Shown: positions 15,077 through 26,218 of the stretch, piece by piece | Layout of the letters: each line of letters begins with the position of its first letter | Position numbering within the stretch: position 1 is the stretch's first letter | The notes under the pieces: generated by a model | Databases searched by the model: none | What the model saw: only the letters and a program-made list of their open reading frames with translations | Told to the model about the DNA's origin: nothing | NCBI GenBank assembly: GCA_963793415.1 | Contig: CAWCAC010000002.1 | Span: 372,001-436,000, forward strand | DNA length: 64,000 nucleotides | Direction: 5' to 3' | Source: CAXMST01 sp963793415 | Lineage (GTDB): Bacteria > Actinomycetota > Thermoleophilia > Solirubrobacterales > 70-9 | Made by a program: the position numbers and the translations under genes

Positions 15077-17488
15077 ATGGCAAAGAAGTCGACGAAGGGC
15101 TCCGACGATTACGGGGCCAAGGACATCACTGTCCTCGAGGGTCTCGAGGCGGTTCGCAAGCGGCCCGGCATGTACATCGGGTCGACAGGCATCCGCGGAC
15201 TCCACCACCTCGTCTACGAGGTCGTCGACAACTCCGTCGACGAGGCACTCGCCGGCCACGCCACCGAGGTCTCGGTCACGATTCATCCTGACAACTCCGT
15301 CACGGTCGTCGACGACGGCCGCGGCATCCCGGTCGACATCATGGAGAAGGAGGGCAAGCCCGCGGCCGAGGTCGTGCTGACCGTCCTCCACGCCGGCGGC
15401 AAGTTCGGCGACGGCGGCGGCTACAAGGTCTCCGGCGGTCTTCACGGCGTCGGCGTCTCGGTCGTCAACGCGCTCTCCGAGCGGCTCCACCTCGACATAC
15501 ACGTCGGCGGCGGCATCCACGAACAGGACTACGTGCGCGGCGTCCCACAGGGCGAGCTCACCCAGACGGGCAAGGCGAGCGACACCGGCACCACGATCAC
15601 CTTCCTGCCCGACGCCGAGATCTTCGAAGAGGTCACCTACGACTTCGACACCCTCGCCTCCCGGATGCGGGAGACGGCGTTCCTGACCCGCGGGCTCAAG
15701 ATCACCCTCGTCGACGAGCGCGGCGAGGGCCAGCAGGAGGTCTTCCACTACGAGGGCGGCATCGTCGACTTCGTCGCCCACCTGAATGCGACGAAGGACC
15801 CGCTGCACCCGAAGACCGTCTACTTCGAGTCCGAGGGCAAGGAGGGGGCCGTCGAGATTGCGATGCAGTGGAACACCGGCTACCAGGAGTCCGTCTTCTC
15901 GTTCGCCAACAACATCAACACGCACGAGGGCGGCTCCCACCTCTCCGGCTTCCGCTCGGCGTTGACCAGGACCCTGAACGCGTACGCCCGCGAGAAGGGC
16001 CTGCTCAAGGAGAAGGACCAGAACCTGAGCGGCGACGACAGCCGCGAGGGCCTGACCGCGGTGATCTCCGTGAAGCTGCAGGACCCCCAGTTCGAGGGCC
16101 AGACGAAGACGAAGCTCGGCAACACGGAGATCGACGGGTTCGTCAAGGAGGCCGTCAACCGCAAGCTGGCCGAGTTCCTCGAGGAGAACCCGGGTGACTC
16201 GAAGCGGATCGTGACCAAGGCGATCGAGGCGGCCCGCGCCCGCGACGCGGCCCGCAAGGCCCGCGATCTGACGCGCCGCAAGTCGGTGCTCGAGAACTCG
16301 ACGCTGCCGGGCAAGCTCGCCGACTGCACGGTCCGCGACCCGAGCCTGGCCGAGCTGTTCGTCGTCGAGGGCGACTCCGCGGGCGGCTCCGCCAAGCAGG
16401 GCCGCGACCGCTCGACGCAGGCGGTGCTGCCGCTGCGAGGCAAGATCATCAACGTCGAGAAGGCGCGGATCGACAAGGTGCTCGCCAACAACGAGATCCA
16501 GGCGCTGATCACCGCGATCGGGACCGGCGTCCACGAGGAGTTCGACATCGAGGACCTGCGCTACCACCGCATCGTCCTGATGACCGACGCCGACGTCGAC
16601 GGGGCCCACATTCGCACCCTGGTGCTGACGTTCCTGTACCGGCAGATGCCGGAGCTGATCGACGCCGGCCACGTGTTCATCGCGAAGCCGCCGCTCTACA
16701 AGGCCAAGAACGGCCGCAACGAGACCTACCTCGAGAAGGAGAGCGAGCTCGAGGAGTACCTGCTCCGCGACAAGCTCGAGAAGTTCGAGCTGACCGACTG
16801 CAAGGGCAACACGACCAAGCTCTCGGCCTCGAAGTGGCAGCGCTTCAACCGCTCGCTGAAGGAGTACGAGGGCTGGACCAGCTCGCTGCAGGCCGAGTTC
16901 GGCCACGACCTGGTCCAGTTCCTCTCCGAGTCGCGGATCCTCGACGAGGGCGTCGCCAGCCTGGCCGGCGCCAAGGAGCTGGTCACGGCGCCGAACCCGG
17001 ACGAGGACGCGTACGAGACAGAGCTGCTCAACGAGGGCTCGGACTCGCTCACGGTGCGGGCGACGCACCGACGCTCGAGCCTTGCTCGCAGGCACGTGTT
17101 GCCGGCGTCGATGTTCGAGGCGTTCGACTATCGCAAGCTGGCGGAGGTGCACGCCTCGCTGACCAAGCAGGTCGGGCAGGGCCCGTTCACGGTTGCCCTG
17201 GGCGAGAAGTCGAAGCCGGCCGACAGCTTCGCCGCGATCCACAAGGCGGTCCTCGACCTCTCGAAGGAGGGGGTCAGGCTCTCGCGCTTCAAGGGACTGG
17301 GCGAGATGAACGCGGAGCAACTGCGCGAGACGACGATGGACCCGGCCTCCAGGACCCTGGCACGCGTCCGGATCGAGGACGCGGCCCAGGCCGACCAGGT
17401 GTTCAGCGAGCTGATGGGCGACAAGGTCGAGCCGCGTAAGGAATTCATTCAGAAGCACGCGAAGGACGTCGGCGTCCTTGACGTCTGA
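15077..17488 (+). CDS. gyrB: DNA gyrase subunit B
   Basis: An 803-residue ATPase subunit of gyrase, which introduces negative supercoils together with GyrA. The GHKL ATPase region carries VVDNSVDEALAGHA (catalytic Glu and Asn), VVDDGRGIPVD and YKVSGGLHGVGVSVVNALS. The TOPRIM domain has FVVEGDSAGGSAKQGRDRSTQ and MTDADVDGAHIRTL, and the C-terminal RFKGLGEMNAEQLRETTM is present. It is a full-length type II B subunit. ATG 15077 is chosen because GAAAGGA lies 5 bases upstream and the protein starts in register with homologues. gyrA follows after 37 bp. Confidence 0.97.
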   Translation: MAKKSTKGSDDYGAKDITVLEGLEAVRKRPGMYIGSTGIRGLHHLVYEVVDNSVDEALAGHATEVSVTIHPDNSVTVVDDGRGIPVDIMEKEGKPAAEVVLTVLHAGGKFGDGGGYKVSGGLHGVGVSVVNALSERLHLDIHVGGGIHEQDYVRGVPQGELTQTGKASDTGTTITFLPDAEIFEEVTYDFDTLASRMRETAFLTRGLKITLVDERGEGQQEVFHYEGGIVDFVAHLNATKDPLHPKTVYFESEGKEGAVEIAMQWNTGYQESVFSFANNINTHEGGSHLSGFRSALTRTLNAYAREKGLLKEKDQNLSGDDSREGLTAVISVKLQDPQFEGQTKTKLGNTEIDGFVKEAVNRKLAEFLEENPGDSKRIVTKAIEAARARDAARKARDLTRRKSVLENSTLPGKLADCTVRDPSLAELFVVEGDSAGGSAKQGRDRSTQAVLPLRGKIINVEKARIDKVLANNEIQALITAIGTGVHEEFDIEDLRYHRIVLMTDADVDGAHIRTLVLTFLYRQMPELIDAGHVFIAKPPLYKAKNGRNETYLEKESELEEYLLRDKLEKFELTDCKGNTTKLSASKWQRFNRSLKEYEGWTSSLQAEFGHDLVQFLSESRILDEGVASLAGAKELVTAPNPDEDAYETELLNEGSDSLTVRATHRRSSLARRHVLPASMFEAFDYRKLAEVHASLTKQVGQGPFTVALGEKSKPADSFAAIHKAVLDLSKEGVRLSRFKGLGEMNAEQLRETTMDPASRTLARVRIEDAAQADQVFSELMGDKVEPRKEFIQKHAKDVGVLDV

Positions 17489-17525
17489 CCTCGCTGTGCA
17501 CCACGTATTCGGAGGCCTGAAGTAG

Positions 17526-20132
<2,607 letters not shown>

Positions 20133-20214
20133 GCGCGCTCCGAGCGCGGCCGCCCCAGGCCGACCTCCGGGTTTGATTCAATCGTCGGTACCAGAGAAAG
20201 GAGGTGGTCCTAAC

Positions 20215-20259
20215 TTGAGTTCTATGTTTTCCGGGACGCTGGAGGTGTCGGGCCGCTAG
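20215..20259 (+). CDS. Possible 14-codon leader peptide
   Basis: A TTG at 20215 sits 10 bases after GGAGG, ideal spacing for one of the best Shine-Dalgarno sequences in the window. The frame reads MSSMFSGTLEVSGR and stops at TAG (20257-20259). An ATG at codon 4 is too far from the ribosome site. If the TAG were read through, the frame would continue to 20342 and include a CPTC knuckle; there is no reason to assume that happens. I recognise no homologue. It may be a leader peptide of the candidate RNA or chance. Confidence 0.3.
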   Translation: MSSMFSGTLEVSGR

Positions 20260-20363
20260 GCGGCTGCGGGCCGCCCGGCGAATCCAACCCGGGCACCGGC
20301 GGAAGGCGTGAGCGGGAGATGTCCCACCTGCTCTGAACGGCGCTGACCGTTCCGAACCGCACC

Positions 20364-20405
20364 AAGACGAGGCCGGCTGCCGTGAGGCGGCCGGCCTTCG
20401 TCTTT
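20364..20405 (+). terminator. Strong hairpin terminator after gyrA / candidate RNA
   Basis: AAGACGAGGCCGGCTGCC (20364-20381) pairs with GGCGGCCGGCC plus TCGTCTT (20386-20404), with a single bulged T at 20397 and one wobble pair. The loop is GTGA, a GNRA tetraloop. A short TCTTTCTC tract overlaps the 3' arm and follows it. This is a plausible intrinsic terminator for the gyrB-gyrA transcript or for the candidate RNA before it. Confidence 0.65.
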
Positions 20406-20487
20406 CTCGAGCCAAACCGGGTGCCCGTCACCTGAACCAAGGCTCAGGTCCGCTACTTTCCCCGCCCTTCCCGTGTTCCGGCCAGAG

Positions 20488-20991
20488 ATGAGACCAAAGC
20501 ACCTCGTACCGATCCTCGTCCTCGTCGTCTCGCTGCTGGCGGCGTCGTTCGCCTTCGCCGACATGACGACGATCAAGGACGGCAAACGCGAGACCCGGGC
20601 GTTGAAGAAGAACGGTCGCGTCGACATCGTCAGCGCTGCCGCCGGCCACAGTGGTGAGCTGCTCAGGCACGAGATCGTCGTTCGCGAGAAGATCAAGACC
20701 TCGCGACGCCGCGAGCGGCCGCTGATCGGCATCAACACCCGCGGCGGCGGCGCCTCCGAGCCCGAGTTCCTCGTCTATGGGGACGACATCTTCAAGAACC
20801 GCCGCAAGGGCGATCCGAAGCGGATCGGCGCCGCCTCGCTCGACGCCGACGGCAGGCGCTGGACGTACCGCTTCGACCCGGCTGAGTTCCCGGGCGACGG
20901 GCTCGGCCGCTACGGCTGGGTCGCGTTCACGACGACGGCGAAGGCCCTCGACGTGGTTCCCGCCAACTCGTACGCGATCCACAAGCCGTAA
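20488..20991 (+). CDS. Secreted protein of unknown function
   Basis: A 167-residue protein with a clear signal peptide: MRPKHLVPILVLVVSLLAASFAFA, with probable cleavage after AFA or near ADM. The mature part is basic, with charged stretches (KDGKRETRALKKNGR, KTSRRRERPL). It has no Cys residues and may form a beta-rich domain (LIGINTRGGGASEPEFLVYGDDIF). An upstream GTG at 20473 in the same frame would only lengthen the n-region; ATG 20488 is chosen because the signal peptide starts there. I recognise no family. It stands alone, with the HNH gene convergent at its 3' side. Confidence 0.65.
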   Translation: MRPKHLVPILVLVVSLLAASFAFADMTTIKDGKRETRALKKNGRVDIVSAAAGHSGELLRHEIVVREKIKTSRRRERPLIGINTRGGGASEPEFLVYGDDIFKNRRKGDPKRIGAASLDADGRRWTYRFDPAEFPGDGLGRYGWVAFTTTAKALDVVPANSYAIHKP

Positions 20992-21021
20992 AGACCCACC
21001 CGCGACCCGCTCCGCCCGCGG

Positions 21022-21576
21022 TCAGGCGGCCTGCGCCGGGGCGCCGAAGGCGAGGTACGGCTCCCAGGAGGCGGGTATCCGCGGCGCCGCGATCCTGATG
21101 AAGACGGTCGGCCCGGGCGGCTTCGGCAGCGAGGCCGGGTGCATCTCGATCTCGGCCGGAAGCCTGTTGCCCTTGCGGCGATTGCAGGGCGCGCAGGCGG
21201 CGACGATGTTGTCCCAGACGGAGAGCCCGCCGCGGCTGCGGGGGATGACGTGGTCGACGGTCAACCCGGAGCGGGTGCTGCCGCAGTACTGGCAGGTCCA
21301 CGCGTCGCGGGCGAGCACCGCCTTGCGGGTGATCTTGCGGCGGTGCACATCGCGCGGGATCCGCACGTAGGAGAGCAGCCGGATCACCACCGGCCGCTCC
21401 ATCTGGAAGCGCTCCGCGTGCAGCAGCTCGTCGCTGCGCTCCAGCAGCTCCGCTCGCTGCTTGAGCAGCAGTACCGCAGCCCTGCGAACGGTGCAGACGT
21501 TGATCGGCTCGTAGCTGGCGTTGAGCACGAGCACCCTGCCTCCGATCGCGGTGACCGTGGCAAGTGGAGCGTCCAT
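21022..21576 (-). CDS. HNH endonuclease family protein
   Basis: A 184-residue protein with a complete HNH nuclease domain near residues 85-140: CQYCGSTRSGLTVDHVIPRSRGG, then WDNIVAACAPCNRRKGNR. The two CxxC pairs bind a structural zinc, and DH plus the final Asn/His-like residues form the active site. The N-terminal half (VLVLNASYEPINVCTVRRAAVLLLKQRAEL) is the typical partner domain of the widespread actinobacterial HNH family. The role in the cell is not established. ATG 21576 begins the conserved region; the longer upstream frame is low-complexity. It lies just after pheA on the same strand, 28 bp away. Confidence 0.88.
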   Translation of the reverse strand: MDAPLATVTAIGGRVLVLNASYEPINVCTVRRAAVLLLKQRAELLERSDELLHAERFQMERPVVIRLLSYVRIPRDVHRRKITRKAVLARDAWTCQYCGSTRSGLTVDHVIPRSRGGLSVWDNIVAACAPCNRRKGNRLPAEIEMHPASLPKPPGPTVFIRIAAPRIPASWEPYLAFGAPAQAA

Positions 21577-21604
21577 CCGGCGCGATTCTATCCGGCCGGT
21601 CGGC

Positions 21605-22468
21605 TCAGATCGGCGCCGGGCCGCTGACCGGATAGGAGCCGAGGATGCGGACCGTCTCAGCCTGCCCGCGCAGGGCCTCGATCGCCTGCGCCTGCAGGTC
21701 GTCGTCTGCGGCACCGTCGAGGTCGATGAAGAACAGGTAGCGGCCGAGCCCCTCGCGCCGCGGCCGCGACTCGATCCTGGTCATGTTGACGCCGCGGTCC
21801 GAGAATTCCCGCAGCGCCTCGACGAGCGCTCCGGGCCGGTCGTCGCCTAGCTCGTAGAAGACGAGTGTCGTCCGCCAGGCGTCGCCGGGCTCGCGCGCCG
21901 GCCGGAAGTCGTCGTGAGTGAGCCAGACGAAGCGGGTGACGTTGTCGGCGAGGTCCTCGACGCCCTCGCGCAGGATCGTGCCCCCGAACGCGCGAGCGGC
22001 AGCGGCCGAGCCGAGCGCCGCCCAGGGCGCGTCCTCAGCGACCACCTGGCGAACTCCGTCGCTGGTCGAGGCGATCGAGCGGACCTCGGCCCCCGGGAGG
22101 TTCTCGCGGACGAAGCGGGCGCACTGCGCATTCGCCTGCGGGTGGGAGAGCACGACCTCGACCTCGTCGAGCGGGATCTCAGCCCGGGCGATCAGGTTGT
22201 GACGGATCTGGTGGTCGTGCTCGCCGATGATCCGCACGCCCGACGTGTCGAAGGCGAGCGCATCGAGCGTCGAGCGGACCGAGCCCTCGATCGAGTTCTC
22301 GAAGGGGACGAAGGCGCGCTCGACCTCGCCGACCTCGACCGCCCTGATCGCGTCGAAGATCGTCGCCCGGGGGGAGAGATCGACCGCAACGCCGGGGCTG
22401 CTCGCCACGGAGGCGAGCAGGGCCTCCTCGGTATAGGTCCCGGTCGGCCCCAGGTAGCTGACCTTCAA
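21605..22468 (-). CDS. pheA: Prephenate dehydratase
   Basis: A 287-residue enzyme converting prephenate to phenylpyruvate in phenylalanine synthesis. The catalytic domain spans residues 1-185: VSYLGPTGTYTEEAL, FVPFENSIEGSV, and the TRF motif in NVTRFVWL, where the Thr is catalytic. An ACT regulatory domain covers about 195-275 with ALVEALREFSDRGVNMTRIESRPRR, the ESRP phenylalanine-binding motif, which predicts feedback inhibition by Phe. No chorismate mutase is fused. TTG 22468 overlaps the stop of the DUF4446 gene by 4 bp (TTGA). Confidence 0.94.
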   Translation of the reverse strand: MKVSYLGPTGTYTEEALLASVASSPGVAVDLSPRATIFDAIRAVEVGEVERAFVPFENSIEGSVRSTLDALAFDTSGVRIIGEHDHQIRHNLIARAEIPLDEVEVVLSHPQANAQCARFVRENLPGAEVRSIASTSDGVRQVVAEDAPWAALGSAAAARAFGGTILREGVEDLADNVTRFVWLTHDDFRPAREPGDAWRTTLVFYELGDDRPGALVEALREFSDRGVNMTRIESRPRREGLGRYLFFIDLDGAADDDLQAQAIEALRGQAETVRILGSYPVSGPAPI

Positions 22469-22971
22469 CGGATCGCGTTCTCCTCGGCGAGCCGGATCGC
22501 GTCGCGCTCCTCCGGCGACAGCTCGAGCTCGCTGCGGCCGTCGCGCAGCGGCTTCGCGTAGACGCGCGCCTGGTCGCGCTGCAGGATCGCCGAGATGACA
22601 ACGCCGTTGCCGCGCTCGTCGAGCAGCGCGACCGAGCTCGACTGCCGTCCGCTCGTCTCGTTGAAGGCGTCGTAGCGCAGCACCGAGGCCCGGGTCACGG
22701 CTCCTTCGAGTCGCCCTTCGACGGCCTCCATGCGCTCGAACAGCGACCGCGCGATCTCGTCGATCTCGACGCTGAGCTGATCGGCCCGCTCGCGGGTCGC
22801 GACCCCGTGCGCGACCAGGTCCGCGCGCCCGTGCTCACCGAGCACCTCGCGCTGCGCAGCGACGATCCGCCGATAGCGAGAGACGGCGATCAAGGCGACG
22901 ATCAGTGCGATCAGCGCCACGGCGGCGGCGGCGAGCGCGACGATGCCTACTGTCGTGTTCAGATCCTCCAC
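22465..22971 (-). CDS. DUF4446 family membrane-anchored protein
   Basis: A 168-residue protein with one N-terminal transmembrane helix (about residues 7-32, VGIVALAAAAVALIALIVAL). A probable coiled coil follows (residues 35-95), then the conserved DUF4446 core VLRYDAFNETSGRQSSSVALLDERGNGVVIS and RVYAKPLRDGRSELELSPEE. The family is common in Firmicutes and Actinobacteria, and its function is unknown. The gene is translationally coupled to pheA by a TTGA overlap and sits 52 bp downstream of a membrane protein gene on the same strand. Confidence 0.85.
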   Translation of the reverse strand: MEDLNTTVGIVALAAAAVALIALIVALIAVSRYRRIVAAQREVLGEHGRADLVAHGVATRERADQLSVEIDEIARSLFERMEAVEGRLEGAVTRASVLRYDAFNETSGRQSSSVALLDERGNGVVISAILQRDQARVYAKPLRDGRSELELSPEERDAIRLAEENAIR

Positions 22972-23023
22972 TGCGCTCAGAATAGGGACGACATCAGCCG
23001 ATGCCGTCGGCCGCTCGTCCGGC

Positions 23024-24250
23024 TCAGCCGAAGGTGATCTCGTAGGTCGACTCGTTGTTCGAGTCGACCTGCTCGCCGCAGACCGATGCGACGGTGACCG
23101 TGATCGAGACCGTGTCCCCTGCTTTCGGCGCCGGCTTCGGCGGGATCGTCACGGTGGCGATCTCCGCCGGCTCGACCGAGGAGATCGTCTGGCTGCCGGT
23201 CAGGTCGCCGTCCATCGTCACGTTGATGTCGCTCTCGGGCGAGTCGCCCTGGTTCTCGACGGCGATCTCGAACTCGGTCCCGTCCGCAGTCACGGTGTTG
23301 GTCGTGTCGGGCGTCAGCGCGACGCCCTCGGGCTGAGCGGTGGTCGACGAGAGCGCCAGGCCGTGGGTGCCCGTGATCTTGCTCTCGTCGCAGTTGGCGA
23401 GGTCGCTCGAGCCGGTGCCGGCCCCGGAGACGGCGGCCTCGACCGTGGACAACTCGAGCCAGTTCGGGTTGTCGGGTAGGAACTGGCTGTCCGGGACGCC
23501 CTCCTCGACGACGATCTCCTGGGCGGTGAGGGCCTGCTCGATCTCGAACTGCGCGCGCGAGAAGAGGACGTCGCTGGAGAGCAGCACCCGCATCTGCTCC
23601 TCGATCTTCTCGGCCGCCTTCTGCGATCCGGCCTCGCCCTGTGCGTCGGGGATCTGCTCTGCGATCACGTCGAGCGCGTCCTGCCGCATCTGGTAGGAGA
23701 GTGCGATCTGGGTCTGGGCACCGGAGAGGTCGTCGGGGTTGTCGAGGTTCTGGGCCCGGTCGGCGAGGCCGGCCATCGTGCCCCGGGCGCCGTTGATCTC
23801 GGTGCTGAGCGCGATGTCCCCGTTGGTGGAGTCGCCGGTGAGCGCCCCGAACACCTCGTCGCTGACCTGCTTGGTCTCGACGGTGAGCGCGTCGAGGTCG
23901 CTGACGTAGTTCTTGTAGGCGCGCTCCTCGCGTGCGTTGAGGCAGCCGCGAAAGGCGAGGAAGAGCAGGATCAGGATCACGATCGCGATCCCGAGCAGGG
24001 TCAGCTGCCGGGAGCGAATCTGCTGCCGCGAGGGGCCGCCGCCGGCGGGAACCGGAGCATCGTCGAAACCGCGCGAGGAGCTGCGGCGCGGGCGTGGGCG
24101 GGGGGCGGAGCGGCCTCGTCTGGCCCTGGGGGCCGGCTCGGCGGCCTCGGCCGCTGCCTCGGGCTCGGCATCCGGTTCACCGATGCGGCGACTCTCCCGA
24201 GTGGGCTGGTCGCTCGATGGAGCGTCGTCGTCGTCGTCGAAGAAGTCCAA
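23024..24250 (-). CDS. Membrane-anchored protein with CARDB-like extracellular domain
   Basis: About 408 residues. It opens with an acidic segment (MDFFDDDDDAP), then an Arg/Pro-rich cytosolic linker, one transmembrane helix (LTLLGIAIVILILLFLAF), an extended helical extracellular region (about residues 110-260), and a C-terminal immunoglobulin-like CARDB-type domain (TEFEIAVENQGDSPESDINVTM to the end). TTG 24250 is chosen because GGAG lies 6 bases upstream and a possible -10 (TAATAAT) would put transcription start close to 24280; the frame is open to 24280. It is divergent from a membrane Ser/Thr kinase, so it could be a wall-linked partner of that system. No named family is recognised. Confidence 0.65.
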   Translation of the reverse strand: MDFFDDDDDAPSSDQPTRESRRIGEPDAEPEAAAEAAEPAPRARRGRSAPRPRPRRSSSRGFDDAPVPAGGGPSRQQIRSRQLTLLGIAIVILILLFLAFRGCLNAREERAYKNYVSDLDALTVETKQVSDEVFGALTGDSTNGDIALSTEINGARGTMAGLADRAQNLDNPDDLSGAQTQIALSYQMRQDALDVIAEQIPDAQGEAGSQKAAEKIEEQMRVLLSSDVLFSRAQFEIEQALTAQEIVVEEGVPDSQFLPDNPNWLELSTVEAAVSGAGTGSSDLANCDESKITGTHGLALSSTTAQPEGVALTPDTTNTVTADGTEFEIAVENQGDSPESDINVTMDGDLTGSQTISSVEPAEIATVTIPPKPAPKAGDTVSITVTVASVCGEQVDSNNESTYEITFG

Positions 24251-24406
24251 GGCGGTCTCCGGGTGCTCCTTTCGCCACAACGATTATTACCCCTGCACCT
24301 GTCGCCAAGGGCCGCACCCGGGCGAAAGGCCGATTCGGCCGCTTCCGCGCGCCGTTCGCCGGCGCACACGGCAGGAGCCGGAGGCACGGCGGCGAACTCC
24401 CGAGCC

Positions 24407-26125
24407 GTGGTCGAAGGCGAGCGCATCCTGGGCAGATTCACGGTCGGTGAGCGGATCGGCAAGGGCGGATACGGGACCGTCCACCGCGCCTGGGACGAGC
24501 GCCTCTGCCGCCACGTCGCCGTCAAGGCCGTTGAAGGCGAGGCCGCCGGCCGGGTGATGCGCGAGGCGCACGCCGCCGCGCGGCTCAACCACCCGGGCAT
24601 TGTCACTCTCTACGAACTCGGCACCGAGAACGGCGTCACCTATCTCGTCAGCGAGCTCGTCCAGGGCCCGAACCTGCGCGAGCACGCCGCCGCCGGCGAG
24701 CTCAGCGATCGCGACCTCGCCGAGATCGGGGCCGAGATCTGCCTTGCGCTCGCCCACGCCCACGGCCAGGGCGTCGTCCATCGCGACCTCAAGCCCGACA
24801 ACGTCCTGATCCGCCGCCGCCGCGGCAAGCGGTTGCGCCCGAACGGAAGCGGCGAGCAGGCGCTGCTCGCGGACTTCGGCATCGCCGCCGTCGCTGACGA
24901 GCCGACCCTGACGGCGACCGGACAGGTCGTCGGCACGCTCGCCTACATGTCGCCGGAGCAGGCGGCCGGGGAGCCGGCCGGGCCGGAGTCCGACGTCTAC
25001 TCCCTGTCGCTCACCCTCTACGAGCTCTGGGCCGGCTACAACCCGGTCGCCGCCGGCAGCCCGGCCGCAACCGCGAAACGGATCGGCACCCTGCTGCCGC
25101 CGCTCGAGGAGGTCAGGCCCGAGCTGCCGCCCGGACTGACGGCGGCGGTCGACGCCGGCCTCGAGCCCGATCCGGAGTTGCGACCGACGCTGGCCGAGCT
25201 CCACGACGCGCTCGAGGCGATGGCCGGCGCCCTGCACCCGGATCGCCCCGTACCCGAGCCGGAGGAGGAGGCGCCCCTGACGCCGCTGCCGGAGGCGATC
25301 CCGGCACGCCCGTTCGCGGTCCTGCTCGCCGCCGGAGCGGTCGCCGCGCTCGGCCTGCTCGCCGGCTACCCGGGCGTGGCGATCGCGATCGCGGCCTTGA
25401 TGGCGCCCGCGGCGCTGCTGCTCTCGAGCCCGCGCGACTGGATCGCACCGGCGCTGGCGCCGGTCCTCGGCCTGGTTGGCCTCGCGCCCCTCTTCCTCGT
25501 CTACGCGGCGCGCCATCCGCGACCGCTCGCCCGCGCCGCGCTCGCCGGCCTCGGCTGGGCCTGGACCGCGGTCGTCGCCTCGATCCTCGGCAAGGCGCTC
25601 GGCGTCACCCCGGGCGAACCGGCGGGCGACTGGGCAGTCTCCGGGCGCGGCGCGGTCGACGGTCTGCTGAGCCCGCTCGTAGCCGCTGATCCCGTCGCGA
25701 CCTGCCTGATCTGGGTCGGCGCCGCAGTGCTGCTCGGCGCCCTGCTCGAACTCACTGCGCCGGCGCTGCTGCTGGTCCTCGGCTTGGTCTGGTCGGCCCT
25801 GCTCGTGGCCGCGCTCAGCGCCGTCGGCGGCCCGGCGGCAGCGTCGGCCCTGCTCGCTCCGGCGCTGATCGCCGCCATCGCCTGGATCGCTTGGGACCGC
25901 GCCGGCCGCCCCGAGCTGCCCTTCGCCGTGCCGAGGTTCCCGGCCGGCCTCGCATCGATCGGATCGCGAGGCGCCGAGCCCGAGCAGCGCGCGCCGACAC
26001 GCCGTCCGCGCCCCGCACGGCCGGCAGGCCCGCTTCAGGACGACCGCGCGAGGGCCACCCGAGCCGCTTCCAGGCACGTCCAGGCTGCCTTGCACGGTGC
26101 TGGATCCCGGGCCGGGTTGCCGTAG
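24407..26125 (+). CDS. Membrane Ser/Thr protein kinase with polytopic C-terminal region
   Basis: About 572 residues. The N-terminal kinase domain (residues 8-270) is complete: glycine loop GERIGKGGYGTVH, Lys40 in VAVKAV, HRDLKPDN with catalytic Asp near 127, DFG in LADFGIAAV, and YMSPEQ. Instead of a single membrane anchor with a sensor domain, the C-terminal half (about 300-520) consists of six or more hydrophobic helices with short loops, then a basic tail. No PASTA repeats. GTG 24407 places the kinase domain at the N-terminus; no good ribosome site is seen. Position before the FHA genes is like that of PknA-type kinases, though the architecture differs. Confidence 0.85.
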   Translation: MVEGERILGRFTVGERIGKGGYGTVHRAWDERLCRHVAVKAVEGEAAGRVMREAHAAARLNHPGIVTLYELGTENGVTYLVSELVQGPNLREHAAAGELSDRDLAEIGAEICLALAHAHGQGVVHRDLKPDNVLIRRRRGKRLRPNGSGEQALLADFGIAAVADEPTLTATGQVVGTLAYMSPEQAAGEPAGPESDVYSLSLTLYELWAGYNPVAAGSPAATAKRIGTLLPPLEEVRPELPPGLTAAVDAGLEPDPELRPTLAELHDALEAMAGALHPDRPVPEPEEEAPLTPLPEAIPARPFAVLLAAGAVAALGLLAGYPGVAIAIAALMAPAALLLSSPRDWIAPALAPVLGLVGLAPLFLVYAARHPRPLARAALAGLGWAWTAVVASILGKALGVTPGEPAGDWAVSGRGAVDGLLSPLVAADPVATCLIWVGAAVLLGALLELTAPALLLVLGLVWSALLVAALSAVGGPAAASALLAPALIAAIAWIAWDRAGRPELPFAVPRFPAGLASIGSRGAEPEQRAPTRRPRPARPAGPLQDDRARATRAASRHVQAALHGAGSRAGLP

Positions 26126-26218
26126 CATTCCCGGTGTCCGCCGGCCCCCTGGCGGTGGTGATGAGCCTTCCCCGCGTCGCCTCCGGAGGGCGACGAGGGA
26201 AAGGAGGGGAACAATCGC

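Larger units (their letters stand above)
20195..20405 (+). ncRNA. Candidate structured RNA downstream of gyrA (function unknown)
   Basis: This gene-free stretch begins with an exceptionally strong ribosome-binding sequence, AAAGGAGGTGGTCC (20197-20210). Successive potential hairpins follow: GCGGC/GCCGC (20260-20274), GGGA/TCCC (20314-20325), GAACGG/CCGTTC (20335-20352), and an 18-bp terminator-like stem (20364-20404). The AGGTGG of the ribosome site (20202-20207) can also pair with CCACCT (20324-20329), which would hide it. The arrangement resembles a cis-acting leader or a small RNA with a short ORF. In GC-rich DNA hairpins arise easily, so this remains a hypothesis. The rest of the gap between gyrA and the next gene (20133-20194, 20406-20487) holds nothing I can identify. 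Confidence 0.4.

Noticed and set aside
20197..20210. AAAGGAGGTGGTCC as a fragment of a 16S rRNA 3' end
   Set aside because: It is the complement-like ribosome-binding sequence, lacks any other rRNA sequence around it, and better fits a very strong Shine-Dalgarno.
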